A stretch of DNA of 41,662 nucleotides. Source: Streptomyces sp. Ru73. GTDB lineage: Bacteria; Actinomycetota; Actinomycetes; Streptomycetales; Streptomycetaceae. The translations under genes were made by a program, and so were the position numbers. Location: positions 1 to 41,662 of the forward strand of contig NZ_PQSQ01000070.1 in NCBI RefSeq assembly GCF_002920575.1, written 5' to 3'. Below, one piece after another: positions 18,001 through 26,375 of the stretch (position 1 is its first letter; every line of letters starts with the position of its first letter). The notes beneath the pieces are model-generated. The model was given only the letters and a program-made list of their open reading frames with translations, did no database searches and was not told the DNA's origin.

Positions 18001-19133
18001 AGCCCCACTGTGTCGACGATGAGGTCGAACGGCAGCTCCTGGTGGGCGTAGGCCTGGAGCGTGGTGCGTCGGGTGGCGCGGACCAGCTCGGCGAAGCCCG
18101 GGTCGCCGCCGGTCCTGATGCGCAGCGGCAGGGTGTTGACGAAGAAGCCGATCAGTTCACTGAAGGCGGGGTGGTCGCGCCCGGAGACGGAGGTGCCGAC
18201 GACGATGTCGTCCTGGCCGGTCCAGCGGCGCAGGGTCGCGGCGAAGCCGGCCAGCATCGTCATGTAGAGCGTGGCACCCTCGGCCTTGCCGAACTCCCGC
18301 AGTCTGTCGATGAGTTCCGGCGGCAGGTCGAGGTAGCGGGAGGCTCCGGCGTAGCCGAAGACGGGCGGCCGGGGGCGGTCGGTGGGCAGGTCCACCGGTG
18401 TCGCGCCGGCCAGCTCCGTGCGCCAGAAGGAGGTGAGCCGGTCCAGCCGGTCGCCACTGATGCGGCGGCGCTGCCAGGCGGCGAAGTCGGCGTACTGAAG
18501 GGAGAGTTCCGGCAGCGGCGCGGTGATGGCGCCGGCCCGGGCCGCGTAACCGCGCTCCAGTTCGGTCGCGAGCAGCCGCATCGACCAGCCGTCGGTGACG
18601 ATGTGGTGCAGGTTCAGCACCAGGACGTGGTCGTCGGGCGCGAGCCGGCCGAGCGAGGCGCGCAGCGGCGCTGCGCCCGCGAGGTCGAAGGGGGCCGCGG
18701 CGTCCGAGGCGTAGAACGCTCCGACGGCCGCCTCGTCGGGCAGGTCGGTGACGGGCAGCGGCAGCCGGAAGCCGGCCAGCACCCGGGGCTCCGCCTCCTC
18801 GGCACCCGGCCGGTCGGCGTAGACGGTGCGCAGCACTTCGTGCCGGTCGACGATCTCCTGGAGCGCGCCGTGCAGCGCGGCGACGTCGAGGGGGCCGCGA
18901 ATGCGGGTGGCGACCGGCACGTTGTAGGCGGGAGAGCCGGGCTGGAGCTGGTCGATGAACCACAGCCGGCGCTGGGCGAAGGAGAGCACCGGCGGCTCGG
19001 CGGGGTCGCGGCGGGCCGGTTCGGTGTCCTCCCGCGCGGCGGCACCGCTCCCGTTGCGGCCGGCGAGGGCCTGGAACAGTGCCCTGCGGGCCTTCGGCAG
19101 TGCGGCTATGCGTTCGGCGAGGGACTCGCTCAC
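15009..19133 (-). CDS. NRPS, C-A-PCP-TE termination module with Cys-type thioesterase
   Basis: The GTG at 19133 is chosen because GGAGG sits 6 nt before it and the N-terminus (VSESLAERIAALPKARRALF) is the usual NRPS opening; further upstream is low-complexity. The product is 1374 residues. The C domain has a canonical HHIVTDG. The A domain has TSGSTGTPKG, PSFDMSVYE and LGGATEASI; the pocket residues I read are D-M-Y-N-F-G-L-I-H-K, a member of the Cys-like group without a confident substrate. The carrier is LGGDSF. The thioesterase (last ~240 residues) starts VCFPHGGGD. Its nucleophile motif is GHCAG (C1210) instead of GHSxG, with an Asp in GDADD and a His in GGRHYF. As the only TE-bearing module it should release the finished peptide. 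Confidence 0.9.
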   Translation of the reverse strand: MSESLAERIAALPKARRALFQALAGRNGSGAAAREDTEPARRDPAEPPVLSFAQRRLWFIDQLQPGSPAYNVPVATRIRGPLDVAALHGALQEIVDRHEVLRTVYADRPGAEEAEPRVLAGFRLPLPVTDLPDEAAVGAFYASDAAAPFDLAGAAPLRASLGRLAPDDHVLVLNLHHIVTDGWSMRLLATELERGYAARAGAITAPLPELSLQYADFAAWQRRRISGDRLDRLTSFWRTELAGATPVDLPTDRPRPPVFGYAGASRYLDLPPELIDRLREFGKAEGATLYMTMLAGFAATLRRWTGQDDIVVGTSVSGRDHPAFSELIGFFVNTLPLRIRTGGDPGFAELVRATRRTTLQAYAHQELPFDLIVDTVGLPRDPSRPPLTSVMFLLDETPDTAPGLTGLTTEPIDFASRATKYDLMISVHDTGTAVRALVEYPTDLFDAATVDRLLGHFLTTLQGAVARPAAPLSELPLLTGAERRAALHDWNATRAPFPQDACLHHLFEQHADRRPDAPAVLCGGLGGWAVTYREIEERANRLAHRLIEAGAGPGRTVALCLRRGPGLVTAILAVLKAGGAYVPLDPDYPAERLALLLRDAAPPIVVTDAELTGRLPAGPHTTTVLLDADRAALAEYPATRPAAPVTSRDLAYVIFTSGSTGTPKGIALEHRGVVNNLLDLNRSYGIGPGDAVLALSSPSFDMSVYETLGMLAAGGTLVLPDPAAAKDPAHWADLLVRHGVTVWNSAPALLGLLVDQLEHAQGPALPKLRTAFLGGDWIPVAQPDRIRAFAPELTFVALGGATEASIHSVEYRVGRVDPGWTKLPYGRPMANQLAFVLDPHDRIVPAGVPGELHLGGVGLARGYLNRPELTDEKFVHVELEPGRTERLYRTGDLARYGADGTIELLGRTDFRIKLNGLRIEPGEVESALREQPGVREAVVVARRTADAARLVGHLVPHDGAELDLPALRTALAAVLPPHCVPAELVVRDRLPLSPNGKVDRTALTAAAPQPGPAAPARPVTEAADGHRPATTAPPAGPAQRIAAVWAEVLGVPGVGPDDDFFALGGDSFAAVRAVRAVAAALPQDGAAGLRVVDLFSNPTPAGLAARAAELAGTAGDGPVPQRLLHRLTPERPAGTTTLTLVCFPHGGGDAIAYQPLAAHLPPHIELLAVSPPGHDPLRPGPMLPVAEFAELAAAEIARTVGGPYAVYGHCAGVVTALETTRVLERRGERPVALHLAAALPEEDPQYALEMERVSSDDDLVSYLTAMDGFDGVLDDRDLGAVLRMVRHDMTEAARFFARTPDGFDPPLATPLTCVIGDADDATEGFEQGHRAWGRYAADLRLAVLPGGRHYFAKHLPDRLAALLADLHSNGGTHV

Positions 19134-19317
19134 CTTGAGCCTCCGTGCGTGTTCGGGAGCGGGACGGTGCGAGGGGATGGCGGTGGGGCGGGGCACGGGG
19201 ATGCGTGCGGCGGGGCCCGCGCGGGCGGGTGCGGGTGTCCCCGGCGGGGACCTCGCGTACGGGGTGAGCGGGCGCCGGCCGGCACCCACTCCCCCGCGAG
19301 CGTCGCGCGACGGGCGG

Positions 19318-20619
19318 TCAGGCGGTGATCTTGGCGCCGTCCTCGTGGCCGCCCGTGGGGGTGGCCTCCGTGGCGGTGCCCTCGCCGTCGGCCTCGCCGC
19401 CGCCGGGCATCTCCTTGATGCGGGCGACGGGCCCGGCCAGCAGGGTCAGGCCGCCCAGGACGGCGACCGCACCGGCCACCGCGAGGCCGGCGGTGAGGCC
19501 GACCGCCTCGCCCAGCGCGCCGCCGGCGAAGTAGCCGAGCGACAGGGCGCCGTACACCGCGGAGAGCGCGGACCCGCTGACGCGGCCCATCTGCTCGTTG
19601 GGCGTGACGCCTTGGACCAGGCTCAGGACGTGGATGTCGAACATCGGGGAGACGAAGCCGATGACGGCCTGCACCACGATCAGTCCGACGAACCCGGCGG
19701 TCGCGCCGCCCGTCGGCACGAGGATGTAGCCGGCGCCGAGCACCACGGCGGTCAGGACCAGGGTGCGGCCGAGCGTGAGCTTCTTGGCGACGACCTCGGA
19801 GAGCACCGCGCCGACGATGACGAAGACCGACATCACGGCGAAGGCCGCGCCGACCTGGCCGGGGCTCAGGTTCAGCGTCTTGTACGCGTAGACCACCAGC
19901 AGCGCGTCACCCATCGCGGCACCGAGGTTGACCACGACGTTGGCGGTGAACAGGCCGCGCAGGACCGGGTTGCCGAAGAGGGTGCGCAGCCCCTCCTTCA
20001 GCTCCGCCTTGGCGGAGGCCGCCCGCTCCTCGGTCCGCTCGCGGGTGTCACGGTGGCGGATGACCAGCAGGGCGACCAGCGAGACCAGGAAGGTGAAGGC
20101 GTCCGTGGTGATGGCGCGCGCGGCGCCGAGCAGCTGGATGAGCGCGCCGCCGGCACCGGCGCCGACGGCCTCGGCGACGCTCCGGCTGATCTGCAGCTTG
20201 GTGTTGCCCTCGACGAGGTTCTCGGTGCCGATCAGCTGCGGCAGCCAGGACTGGTAGGAGACCTCGAAGAAGGTGGTGAGGCAGCCGGTGACGGCGGCCA
20301 CGATGTAGACGTGCGTCATGCTGACGGAGTCGAGCGCGAACGCCAGCGGGATCGTGGCCAGGGCGACGAAGCGCCCCAGGTCGGCCACGATCATGACCGT
20401 GCGGCGCGAGACCCGGTCCGCCACGAGACCGGCGATCGGCGCCAGCAGCACGAAGGGGAGGAAGCGCAGCGCGCCGAGCACGCCGACTTCGAATGCTCCT
20501 CCCCCGAGAACCACGACCGCGAGGGTGGGGAGCGCCAGCAGCGAGATCTTGTCGCCGAAGTTGCTGACGGTCTGCCCGAACCAGAGTCGATTGAAATCGG
20601 AATGCCGACCGAGTGCCAT
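19318..20619 (-). CDS. MFS exporter, EntS/MFS_3-like
   Basis: A 433-residue major facilitator with about 12 predicted membrane helices and the family's ADRVSRRTVMI loop after helix 2 (motif A-like, residues ~62-72). The opening HSDFNRLWFGQTVSNFGDKI and SWLPQLIGTENLVEGN are typical of the MFS_3 branch used for siderophore and small-peptide export. The C-terminus is a hydrophilic Glu/Gly/Thr tail. It lies in the same direction between the AlkZ-like gene and the terminal NRPS, with 107 bp upstream and 184 bp downstream. I saw no clear terminator in those gaps, so it may share or re-start the transcript. Export of the peptide product is the natural inference. Confidence 0.88.
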   Translation of the reverse strand: MALGRHSDFNRLWFGQTVSNFGDKISLLALPTLAVVVLGGGAFEVGVLGALRFLPFVLLAPIAGLVADRVSRRTVMIVADLGRFVALATIPLAFALDSVSMTHVYIVAAVTGCLTTFFEVSYQSWLPQLIGTENLVEGNTKLQISRSVAEAVGAGAGGALIQLLGAARAITTDAFTFLVSLVALLVIRHRDTRERTEERAASAKAELKEGLRTLFGNPVLRGLFTANVVVNLGAAMGDALLVVYAYKTLNLSPGQVGAAFAVMSVFVIVGAVLSEVVAKKLTLGRTLVLTAVVLGAGYILVPTGGATAGFVGLIVVQAVIGFVSPMFDIHVLSLVQGVTPNEQMGRVSGSALSAVYGALSLGYFAGGALGEAVGLTAGLAVAGAVAVLGGLTLLAGPVARIKEMPGGGEADGEGTATEATPTGGHEDGAKITA

Positions 20620-20726
20620 GAAGACGCCCTTTTCTGTGGGGGACGGAATTGTCGGACGGCACCGAAACTAGGCAGCGGGGGTTAGCGGCCGGTTATGCAT
20701 CCGGCGGACTGGAGAACGGTCGTGGA

Positions 20727-21770
20727 CTACGCATGAGAAGCGGTATAGAAACGCGTGATGTCCGCGCTCTCCCGGGCGATGCCGGCGGCCACCGCCGGGT
20801 CCCAGGGCGCGTTTCCGGGGAACGGCTCGACGGTCACCGCTCCCCCGCGCCGGTCGCGCGACCAGGTGCCCACGGCCAGCCCGTCGACCATCACGGTGGC
20901 CCGGATCTGGCCGCCGCCGGGCCAGACCAGGCGCTCGTGTTCCGCCGGTACCGACAGTTCCCGGCTGCGGTAGCCGACCAGGTAGTTGTCGTACGCGGGC
21001 AGCAGCCGCACATCGGGCTCGTCGCCGCTTTCGAGTGCGGGCTGCGGGCTGTCGGGAACAGCGGCCCAGGCCCTCTTGCACGTGCCGGTCTTCAGCCCGG
21101 ACCAGTGGGCGAAATCCGCTGCGGTCGCGGGTCCGTGAGCGGCACGGTAGCGGCGGGCCAGTTCGATTTCGGCCGCTTCCCCGGTGAATGGGAGGGGGCC
21201 GGTGGCGGGCAGCCAGTCGTCGAGCAGGACGAAGGCGGCCTCGCCGTCGCGCTGCGGCCCGTGACAGATCCGGCCGGTCAGCGCGGCGCGGCGGATCAGA
21301 TGGAAGGCGGCCTGGCCCTTCGGCGGCACGCCGAGGGTGGTGAGCCGGTCGGTGAGCTGCCCGCGGGTCAGCGGACCCTCGCCGTCCAGTGCGTCCGCGA
21401 TGAGTTTTTCCGCCCGTTTGCACAGCGCCTCGTCCAGACCCAGTTCCCGCAGCCGGCGGGCGCCGAGCGCGAGGAAGACGGGCCCGAGGAGGGCGAGCAG
21501 CCAGCGCGCGTCGGCGGCCGGTACGTACTGCAGGGTGCCCCGCATGAACCAGCCGCGTACCAGGGTGCGTTCGGTGTCCGTGGCCCGCTGTACCGCGTCG
21601 GCGGTGAGTCCTTCGGCGCGTACCCGCAGGCCGAGGGCCGCCGCGGTGAGGTCCTGGGCCTGGACGGCGAGGACCCGGTCCAGGACGGCGGCGGCCGACG
21701 GCTCCCGGTGTCCTCCCCCGATGGCCTGTGCCTGCGCCCTGAGCAGCCGGTCGGTCGTTCCTTGTGCCAC
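20727..21770 (-). CDS. winged-helix DNA-binding protein, AlkZ/YcaQ-like (HTH_42) family
   Basis: A 347-residue protein of the HTH_42 (PF06224) family, which includes the AlkZ/AlkX DNA glycosylases. The diagnostic Gln-x-Gln segment is VLAVQAQDLTAAALGLRVR near residue 33, followed by LVRGWFMRGTLQYVPAADARWL and a C-terminal LLPAYDNYLVGYRSR. Characterised members unhook bulky DNA adducts, and cluster-borne homologues protect producers of DNA-alkylating metabolites. It starts 13 bp after the PPTase stop, so it is effectively in the biosynthetic operon. Uncharacterised homologues are common in Streptomyces, so a self-resistance role is suggestive only. Nothing else here predicts a DNA-alkylating product. 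Confidence 0.8.
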   Translation of the reverse strand: MAQGTTDRLLRAQAQAIGGGHREPSAAAVLDRVLAVQAQDLTAAALGLRVRAEGLTADAVQRATDTERTLVRGWFMRGTLQYVPAADARWLLALLGPVFLALGARRLRELGLDEALCKRAEKLIADALDGEGPLTRGQLTDRLTTLGVPPKGQAAFHLIRRAALTGRICHGPQRDGEAAFVLLDDWLPATGPLPFTGEAAEIELARRYRAAHGPATAADFAHWSGLKTGTCKRAWAAVPDSPQPALESGDEPDVRLLPAYDNYLVGYRSRELSVPAEHERLVWPGGGQIRATVMVDGLAVGTWSRDRRGGAVTVEPFPGNAPWDPAVAAGIARESADITRFYTASHA

Positions 21771-21783
21771 GTGTCCCGTTCTT

Positions 21784-22428
21784 TCAGTCGAGCAGCGTCA
21801 GCCGCAGTTCCCCTTGGGCCGCCGCACAGCCGACGACGGCCCCGGCGGCCCAGTCCGTCAGCCGCCACGCGCCCCAGCGGGGCGGTTCCTGTCCGTACAC
21901 CGGAAGGTCGAGGCGGCTCAGCTCGTCGAGCGTAGCCACCCCGACCTTGACCAGGGCCTCCTTCCGGACCCACTGGCGGAGGAAGGCGCGCTGCGGCCGG
22001 TCCTGCCGGCACACCGCCGCCAGTTCCCGCTCCGTGCACGCCCGCTGGGCGAGGCGCCGGTCGAGCGGGCCGCCCGGGTCCGTCTCCACGTCGATGCCGA
22101 CCGGGCCGGGGGCCGCCGCGGCGGCGACCCAGCCCTTGGTGTGCGCGAGGCTCACGCCGAGGTCCGGTGCCTCGGCGAGCCGGGGCCGGCCGTGCGGCCG
22201 GCCGCACTCCCCGCAGCGCTGCACGACGGTGAGGGCGTGTGCCGGGCTGCCGAGCAGCCGCCCGGCGCAGAGCCGGACCAGGGCGTGGGCCGCCACGAAG
22301 TCGTCCCGGTCGCCGGGTGACCGGAAGGCGTCGGCCCGCGCCCGTTCGGCCGGGGTCAGCAGCTCCCCTGCCGGGCCCGCCGCCGCGAGCACCGCGGCGG
22401 TCGGCCCGGCCAGCGCCACGCCCGCCAT
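21784..22428 (-). CDS. Sfp-type 4'-phosphopantetheinyl transferase
   Basis: A 214-residue protein that transfers phosphopantetheine from CoA to the carrier serines of the synthetases. The Mg/CoA motif is PVGIDVE and the second signature is WVRKEALVKVG (WxxKEAxxK), with VSLAHTKGWVAAA ahead of them. The ATG at 22428 overlaps the NRPS stop (TGATG), so it is translated with the A-PCP-Cy-MT synthetase. The N-terminus (LTPAERARADAF, DRDDFVAAHALVRL) matches the family. A dedicated PPTase inside the cluster suggests its carriers are primed locally. Confidence 0.92.
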   Translation of the reverse strand: MAGVALAGPTAAVLAAAGPAGELLTPAERARADAFRSPGDRDDFVAAHALVRLCAGRLLGSPAHALTVVQRCGECGRPHGRPRLAEAPDLGVSLAHTKGWVAAAAAPGPVGIDVETDPGGPLDRRLAQRACTERELAAVCRQDRPQRAFLRQWVRKEALVKVGVATLDELSRLDLPVYGQEPPRWGAWRLTDWAAGAVVGCAAAQGELRLTLLD

Positions 22429-25400
22429 CAGGGCTTGCGGCGCAGCACCGCGTAGTAGCCGGGCAGCCGCAGCGCGTCGGCGTCCGACTGCGGGTCGATG
22501 GCGTGCAGCTCGATGGCCTCGTCCTCGATCAGCTCCCACTCCGTGTCCGGGAAGGCCTCGGCCAGTTCGGGGCGGGTGAAGCGCTGCGAGTGCCGGACGC
22601 CGGCCGCCTCCAGCGGGCCGACCAGGTCCTCGGCGCGGCCGCGCTTGCCGCCGACGAAGCCGAGGTAGCCGAAGGAGTTGCTGGAGTAGTCCGGCTCGTG
22701 GACGATCAGTGTCCCGCCGGGGCCGAGCAGCCGCCCCGCGACGTCGGCGAGCCGGGCCCGTGCCGCGCCGTCGAGGACGTGGAAGACGCCGCGTACGAAG
22801 ATGTTGTACGGGCCCTCGCCCAGCTCGGCGGCCTGGCCGGCGTCGGTCATGTCGAGCGCCAGGTAGCTGACGTTCGCCAGGTCGGCGCCGCGTTCCGCGG
22901 CCTCGCGGCGGGCGTGTTCGATGGCGCTCGCGGAGACGTCCACGCCGACGACGCGCGGGTAGTGCGGGGCCAGTTCGCGGCTGTAGCGGCCGTTGCCGCA
23001 GCCCAGGTCGATGACCGGGAGGCGGGTGTCGAAGTGGCGTGCGGCCCGGCCGAGCAGCCAGTCGAACTCCGCGCCGCTGTCGGCGTCCCAGATGACGTCG
23101 CCGCCCCGCCCGGTCCGCTCGATGCCGGCCCAGTAGCGCTCCCACGCGTCGCCGGTGTCGCGCTCCTCCGCCTGTTCGGCGGCGGGCGCCTCGCCGGGCG
23201 GCGGCACGTGCCGCTCCCAGGCGTCCTCCTCGCCCAGCGCCTCCAGGAGGGCCACGAACTCGGCGAACATGGCGTCGATCAGGCCGTCCGGGTGGACGGC
23301 GGGCAGGAAGTCCCAGTTGAAGGTGAGTCCGCCGGCCTTCTCGAAGACCTGGAAGTCCAGCGAGACCTGCGGCGTCTGGGAGATGCCGTAGACCGGGACG
23401 CCCAGCTCGGTCTCCTCGTGCTGCGGCGGGTGGCCGGCGAGGCTCGTCATGACGACGGGCATGGCGGGCGCGAGGGAGCCGCGCAGCTTGGTCAGCTCGC
23501 GCAGCACCTGGACGCCGCTGAAGTAGCGGTGCTCCAGGTCGGCCCAGAGCCGCCGCTGGAGGTCGCGGGCGCGCCCGGCGAAGGTGTGCTCGCGCTGTTC
23601 GACGGCGAGCAGCAGCGTGGTGGTGGTGTCCGCGAGCAGCGCGTTGACCTGCGGGTGCAGCGGCAGCCTGTTGAACAGCGGGAAGTTGATGGTGAACCGG
23701 GGCTGCCCGGCGGCCCTGCCCAGTACCTCGGCGTAGGCGGCGGCCAGCACGCCGGAGGGCGTCACCTCGCGGGCGTGCGCGCGCTCCTGGATGCGGGCCC
23801 ACAGTCCGGCGTCCACGACGTGGCTGCGCCGCTCGAAACGGACGGGCAACTCCGGTGCGTCAGCCGGGCGTTCCGGCAGTTGGGGGGCCGGCGGGAGGGT
23901 GGCGAGGCGGTCGCGCCAGTACCACTCGGAGCGGCGGTACAGCTCGCTGTCGCGCAGGGAGCTGCCGACGGCGAGCACGTAGTCGCGGAAGGTCAGCTCC
24001 AGCGGTTCGGGGTCGGCGTCCGGCTCGGTGTAGAAGGTGACCAGGTCCGGGACGAGCACCTGGAAGTAGCTCCAGGCGTCGGCGACCAGGAAGTCCAGCG
24101 AGAGGTGGATGCGGGCGCGGCCGCCGCCGAGCAGGCTGATCCGTACGTCGAACAGCGGCCAGCTGTCGGCGTCCAGCACCTGGTGCGACAGCCGCTCGCG
24201 CAGCGCCGCCAGCTCGGCCTCGCGGTCCGCCTCCGGCAGGGTGCCGAGGTCGGTGACCGGGATGTCGTAGGCGGGGATCTCCTCGTACACCTGCTGGGTG
24301 CCGTCGGGCAGGATGCGGGTGCGCAGCGCGTCGTGGCGTTCCACGAGGCGGTGCCAGGCGCGCCGGAAGCGGGGGACGTCCAGCCGCTCGCTCTCCCACT
24401 CGAAGTAGCCGTGGCAGCCCACGTTGCCCAGCTCGACGAGGCCGCCGCGGCCGATCCACAGGGCCTGCTGGCTCTCGGTGAGCGGGAAGGGCGCGAAGCG
24501 GTTCTCCGGGTCGGGGACGATGGCCGGGAGGCCGCCGAAGCCGTCGCGGGCGCCGGTGCGTTCGGCGGTGAGGAGGGTGGCGAGTTCGGCGACGGTGGGG
24601 CGGGCCGACAGTTCGGACAGGCTCAGCTCGGTGCCGTACCGCCGGCGGATCTCGTCGATCAGCTGGAAGGCGAGCAGGGAATGCCCGCCCAGCTCGAAGA
24701 AGTTGTCGTGGATGCCGATGCCGGTGCTGCGGAAGATCTCGCCCCACAGGCGGGCGAGGGAGTCCTCGACCTCGTTGCGCGGCGCTTCGTACCCGGCGGC
24801 GGTGTCCTCGTCGGTGCCTGCGGGCTCGGGCAGCTGCCGGCGGTCGACCTTGCCGTTGGGCAGCCGGGGCAGTGCGGGGAGGACGACGATCGCGCCGGGC
24901 ACCATGTAGTACGGCAGGGTGCGGGCGACCTCGGCGCGTACGGCACCGGGGTCGGGCTCGGCGCCCTCCTCGGGCGCGACGTAGGCGAGGAGCCGCTTGT
25001 CGTTGGGGCCGCGCTCCTGGGTGACGACGACGGCCTCGGCGATGCCGTCGAGGCGCGCCACGTGGGTCTCGACCTCGCCCAGCTCGACCCGGAAGCCGCG
25101 GATCTTCACCTGGGAGTCGGAGCGGCCGAGGAGTTCCACGGCGCCGTCCGGGCGACGGCGGGCCAGGTCCCCGGTGTCGTACAGCACCGGGTGCGGGTCG
25201 CCGTCGACCACGTTCTCGCGGAACGCCGCCGCGGTCAGCTCGGGCCTGCCGTGGTACCCGGCGGCGAGGCCGGCGCCGGAGACGTGCAGCCGGCCGACCT
25301 CGCCGTCGGGCACCGGCCGGTCGTCGGCGTCGAGGAGGTGGACGCGGAGGTTGGCGATCGGCACGCCGACCGGCACCTGGCGGGCGGCGCGCACCTCCTC

Positions 25401-26375
25401 CGGCGTGGCCTGGCTGGTGAAGTCGATGCCGGCTTCCAGGTCCAGGCAGGTGAGCACGTTGGTGGTCTCGGTGGTGCCGTACGTCATCACCACCCGGAAG
25501 GGGGTGTCGGCGGGCGGCCAGCTGTGCACCCGCTCGGCCGTCGTCACCATGATCCGCAGGTCCGCGTCCGCCGGCCAGGCCAGGCCCCAGACGGGTTCGG
25601 CGAGCGCGGCCACCAGCATGGTGTGGGTGATCCGCTCGCGGACCAGCCAGTCGCGGATCTGCCCGGGGGTCTGGGCCCGGCCGGCCTCGGGGATGTGGAT
25701 GGCGGCGCCGGCCGGGAGGTAGGCCAGCCACTCCATGATCTGCACGGCGAAGCCGGGCGTGGACAGCCACGAGGCGCGGTCGCCGGCGCGTACCCCGTAG
25801 GCGCGGCGGGTCCAGTGCACCAGGTTGGTGAGCGCACCGTGCCGCTCCAGGACGGCCTTGGGGGTGCCGGTGGAACCGGAGGTGTAGATCAGGTGACTGA
25901 TGGTGTCCGGGCCCGTGGGCACGCCGGTGGGTGTGGCGGGGCGGCCACGGCCCGCGGTGGCGGCCTCGGCGCACGCCACCCCTTCCGGTATCCGTGCGGT
26001 GAGTTCGGCGGGGGTGAGGACCAGCAGCGGCGCTGCGTCGCCGATCATCGCGGCGAGCCGGTCGTCGGGGTTGACCGGGTCCAGGGCGACGATCGCTGCG
26101 CCGGTCTTGAGGATGGCGAGCGAGCCGAGCACGTAGTCGGCGGAGCGCGGGTAGCACAGCCCGACGCGCTCGCCGGGCCGCGCGCCCCGTTCGATCAGCG
26201 CGTGCGCCAGGCGGTTGGTGGCCGCCTCCAGCTCGGCGTACGTCCAGGAGCGGTCGCCCTGGACGAGGGCGGGCGCGTGCGGGGTGCGGGCGGTCTGCTC
26301 GGCGAGCAGTTCCGGGTAGCCGGTGCCGGGGAACGGGGTGTCCGTACGGTTGAAGTCGAGGAGTGCGGTGGTCAC
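22428..26375 (-). CDS. NRPS, A-PCP-Cy-MT; probable aryl (indole) carboxylic acid loading
   Basis: A 1315-residue synthetase starting at GTG 26375 (GTGA overlap with the P450). The A domain (~1-510) has LIYTSGSTGTPKA and NGKVDR, but the A4 segment reads TPGFAVQIMEWL. Position 235 is therefore Ala rather than the Asp that holds an alpha-amino group (pocket read A-V-M-M-M-T-T-N-V-K). This favours an acid lacking an alpha-amine, such as indole-3-carboxylate. The carrier serine is S566 in LGGHSL. The heterocyclization domain (~625-1050) has DxxxxDxxS at D761/D766/S769. The last ~220 residues are a class I SAM methyltransferase with VIDLGCGNGRYS near 1122 and VGVDVS; no second A or carrier domain follows. 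It likely supplies the starter and an upstream Cy to the Cy-A-PCP partner. What the MT methylates is unknown. Confidence 0.9.
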   Translation of the reverse strand: MTTALLDFNRTDTPFPGTGYPELLAEQTARTPHAPALVQGDRSWTYAELEAATNRLAHALIERGARPGERVGLCYPRSADYVLGSLAILKTGAAIVALDPVNPDDRLAAMIGDAAPLLVLTPAELTARIPEGVACAEAATAGRGRPATPTGVPTGPDTISHLIYTSGSTGTPKAVLERHGALTNLVHWTRRAYGVRAGDRASWLSTPGFAVQIMEWLAYLPAGAAIHIPEAGRAQTPGQIRDWLVRERITHTMLVAALAEPVWGLAWPADADLRIMVTTAERVHSWPPADTPFRVVMTYGTTETTNVLTCLDLEAGIDFTSQATPEEVRAARQVPVGVPIANLRVHLLDADDRPVPDGEVGRLHVSGAGLAAGYHGRPELTAAAFRENVVDGDPHPVLYDTGDLARRRPDGAVELLGRSDSQVKIRGFRVELGEVETHVARLDGIAEAVVVTQERGPNDKRLLAYVAPEEGAEPDPGAVRAEVARTLPYYMVPGAIVVLPALPRLPNGKVDRRQLPEPAGTDEDTAAGYEAPRNEVEDSLARLWGEIFRSTGIGIHDNFFELGGHSLLAFQLIDEIRRRYGTELSLSELSARPTVAELATLLTAERTGARDGFGGLPAIVPDPENRFAPFPLTESQQALWIGRGGLVELGNVGCHGYFEWESERLDVPRFRRAWHRLVERHDALRTRILPDGTQQVYEEIPAYDIPVTDLGTLPEADREAELAALRERLSHQVLDADSWPLFDVRISLLGGGRARIHLSLDFLVADAWSYFQVLVPDLVTFYTEPDADPEPLELTFRDYVLAVGSSLRDSELYRRSEWYWRDRLATLPPAPQLPERPADAPELPVRFERRSHVVDAGLWARIQERAHAREVTPSGVLAAAYAEVLGRAAGQPRFTINFPLFNRLPLHPQVNALLADTTTTLLLAVEQREHTFAGRARDLQRRLWADLEHRYFSGVQVLRELTKLRGSLAPAMPVVMTSLAGHPPQHEETELGVPVYGISQTPQVSLDFQVFEKAGGLTFNWDFLPAVHPDGLIDAMFAEFVALLEALGEEDAWERHVPPPGEAPAAEQAEERDTGDAWERYWAGIERTGRGGDVIWDADSGAEFDWLLGRAARHFDTRLPVIDLGCGNGRYSRELAPHYPRVVGVDVSASAIEHARREAAERGADLANVSYLALDMTDAGQAAELGEGPYNIFVRGVFHVLDGAARARLADVAGRLLGPGGTLIVHEPDYSSNSFGYLGFVGGKRGRAEDLVGPLEAAGVRHSQRFTRPELAEAFPDTEWELIEDEAIELHAIDPQSDADALRLPGYYAVLRRKP

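Noticed and set aside
19134..19317. A coding extension of the terminal NRPS into the 184-bp gap, or a terminator there.
   Set aside because: The extra residues are Pro/Arg/Ala low-complexity and the GTG at 19133 has a good ribosome site; only a small 6-bp GTCCCC/GGGGAC hairpin was seen, too weak to call.
9127..20685. Very long plus-strand open frames (about 997, 1209, 1418 and 576 residues) opposite the minus-strand synthetase genes.
   Set aside because: They are antisense shadows produced by extreme third-position GC; translations are low-complexity Gly/Arg/Ala/Val/Glu text without domains, while the minus strand carries intact NRPS and transporter motifs.
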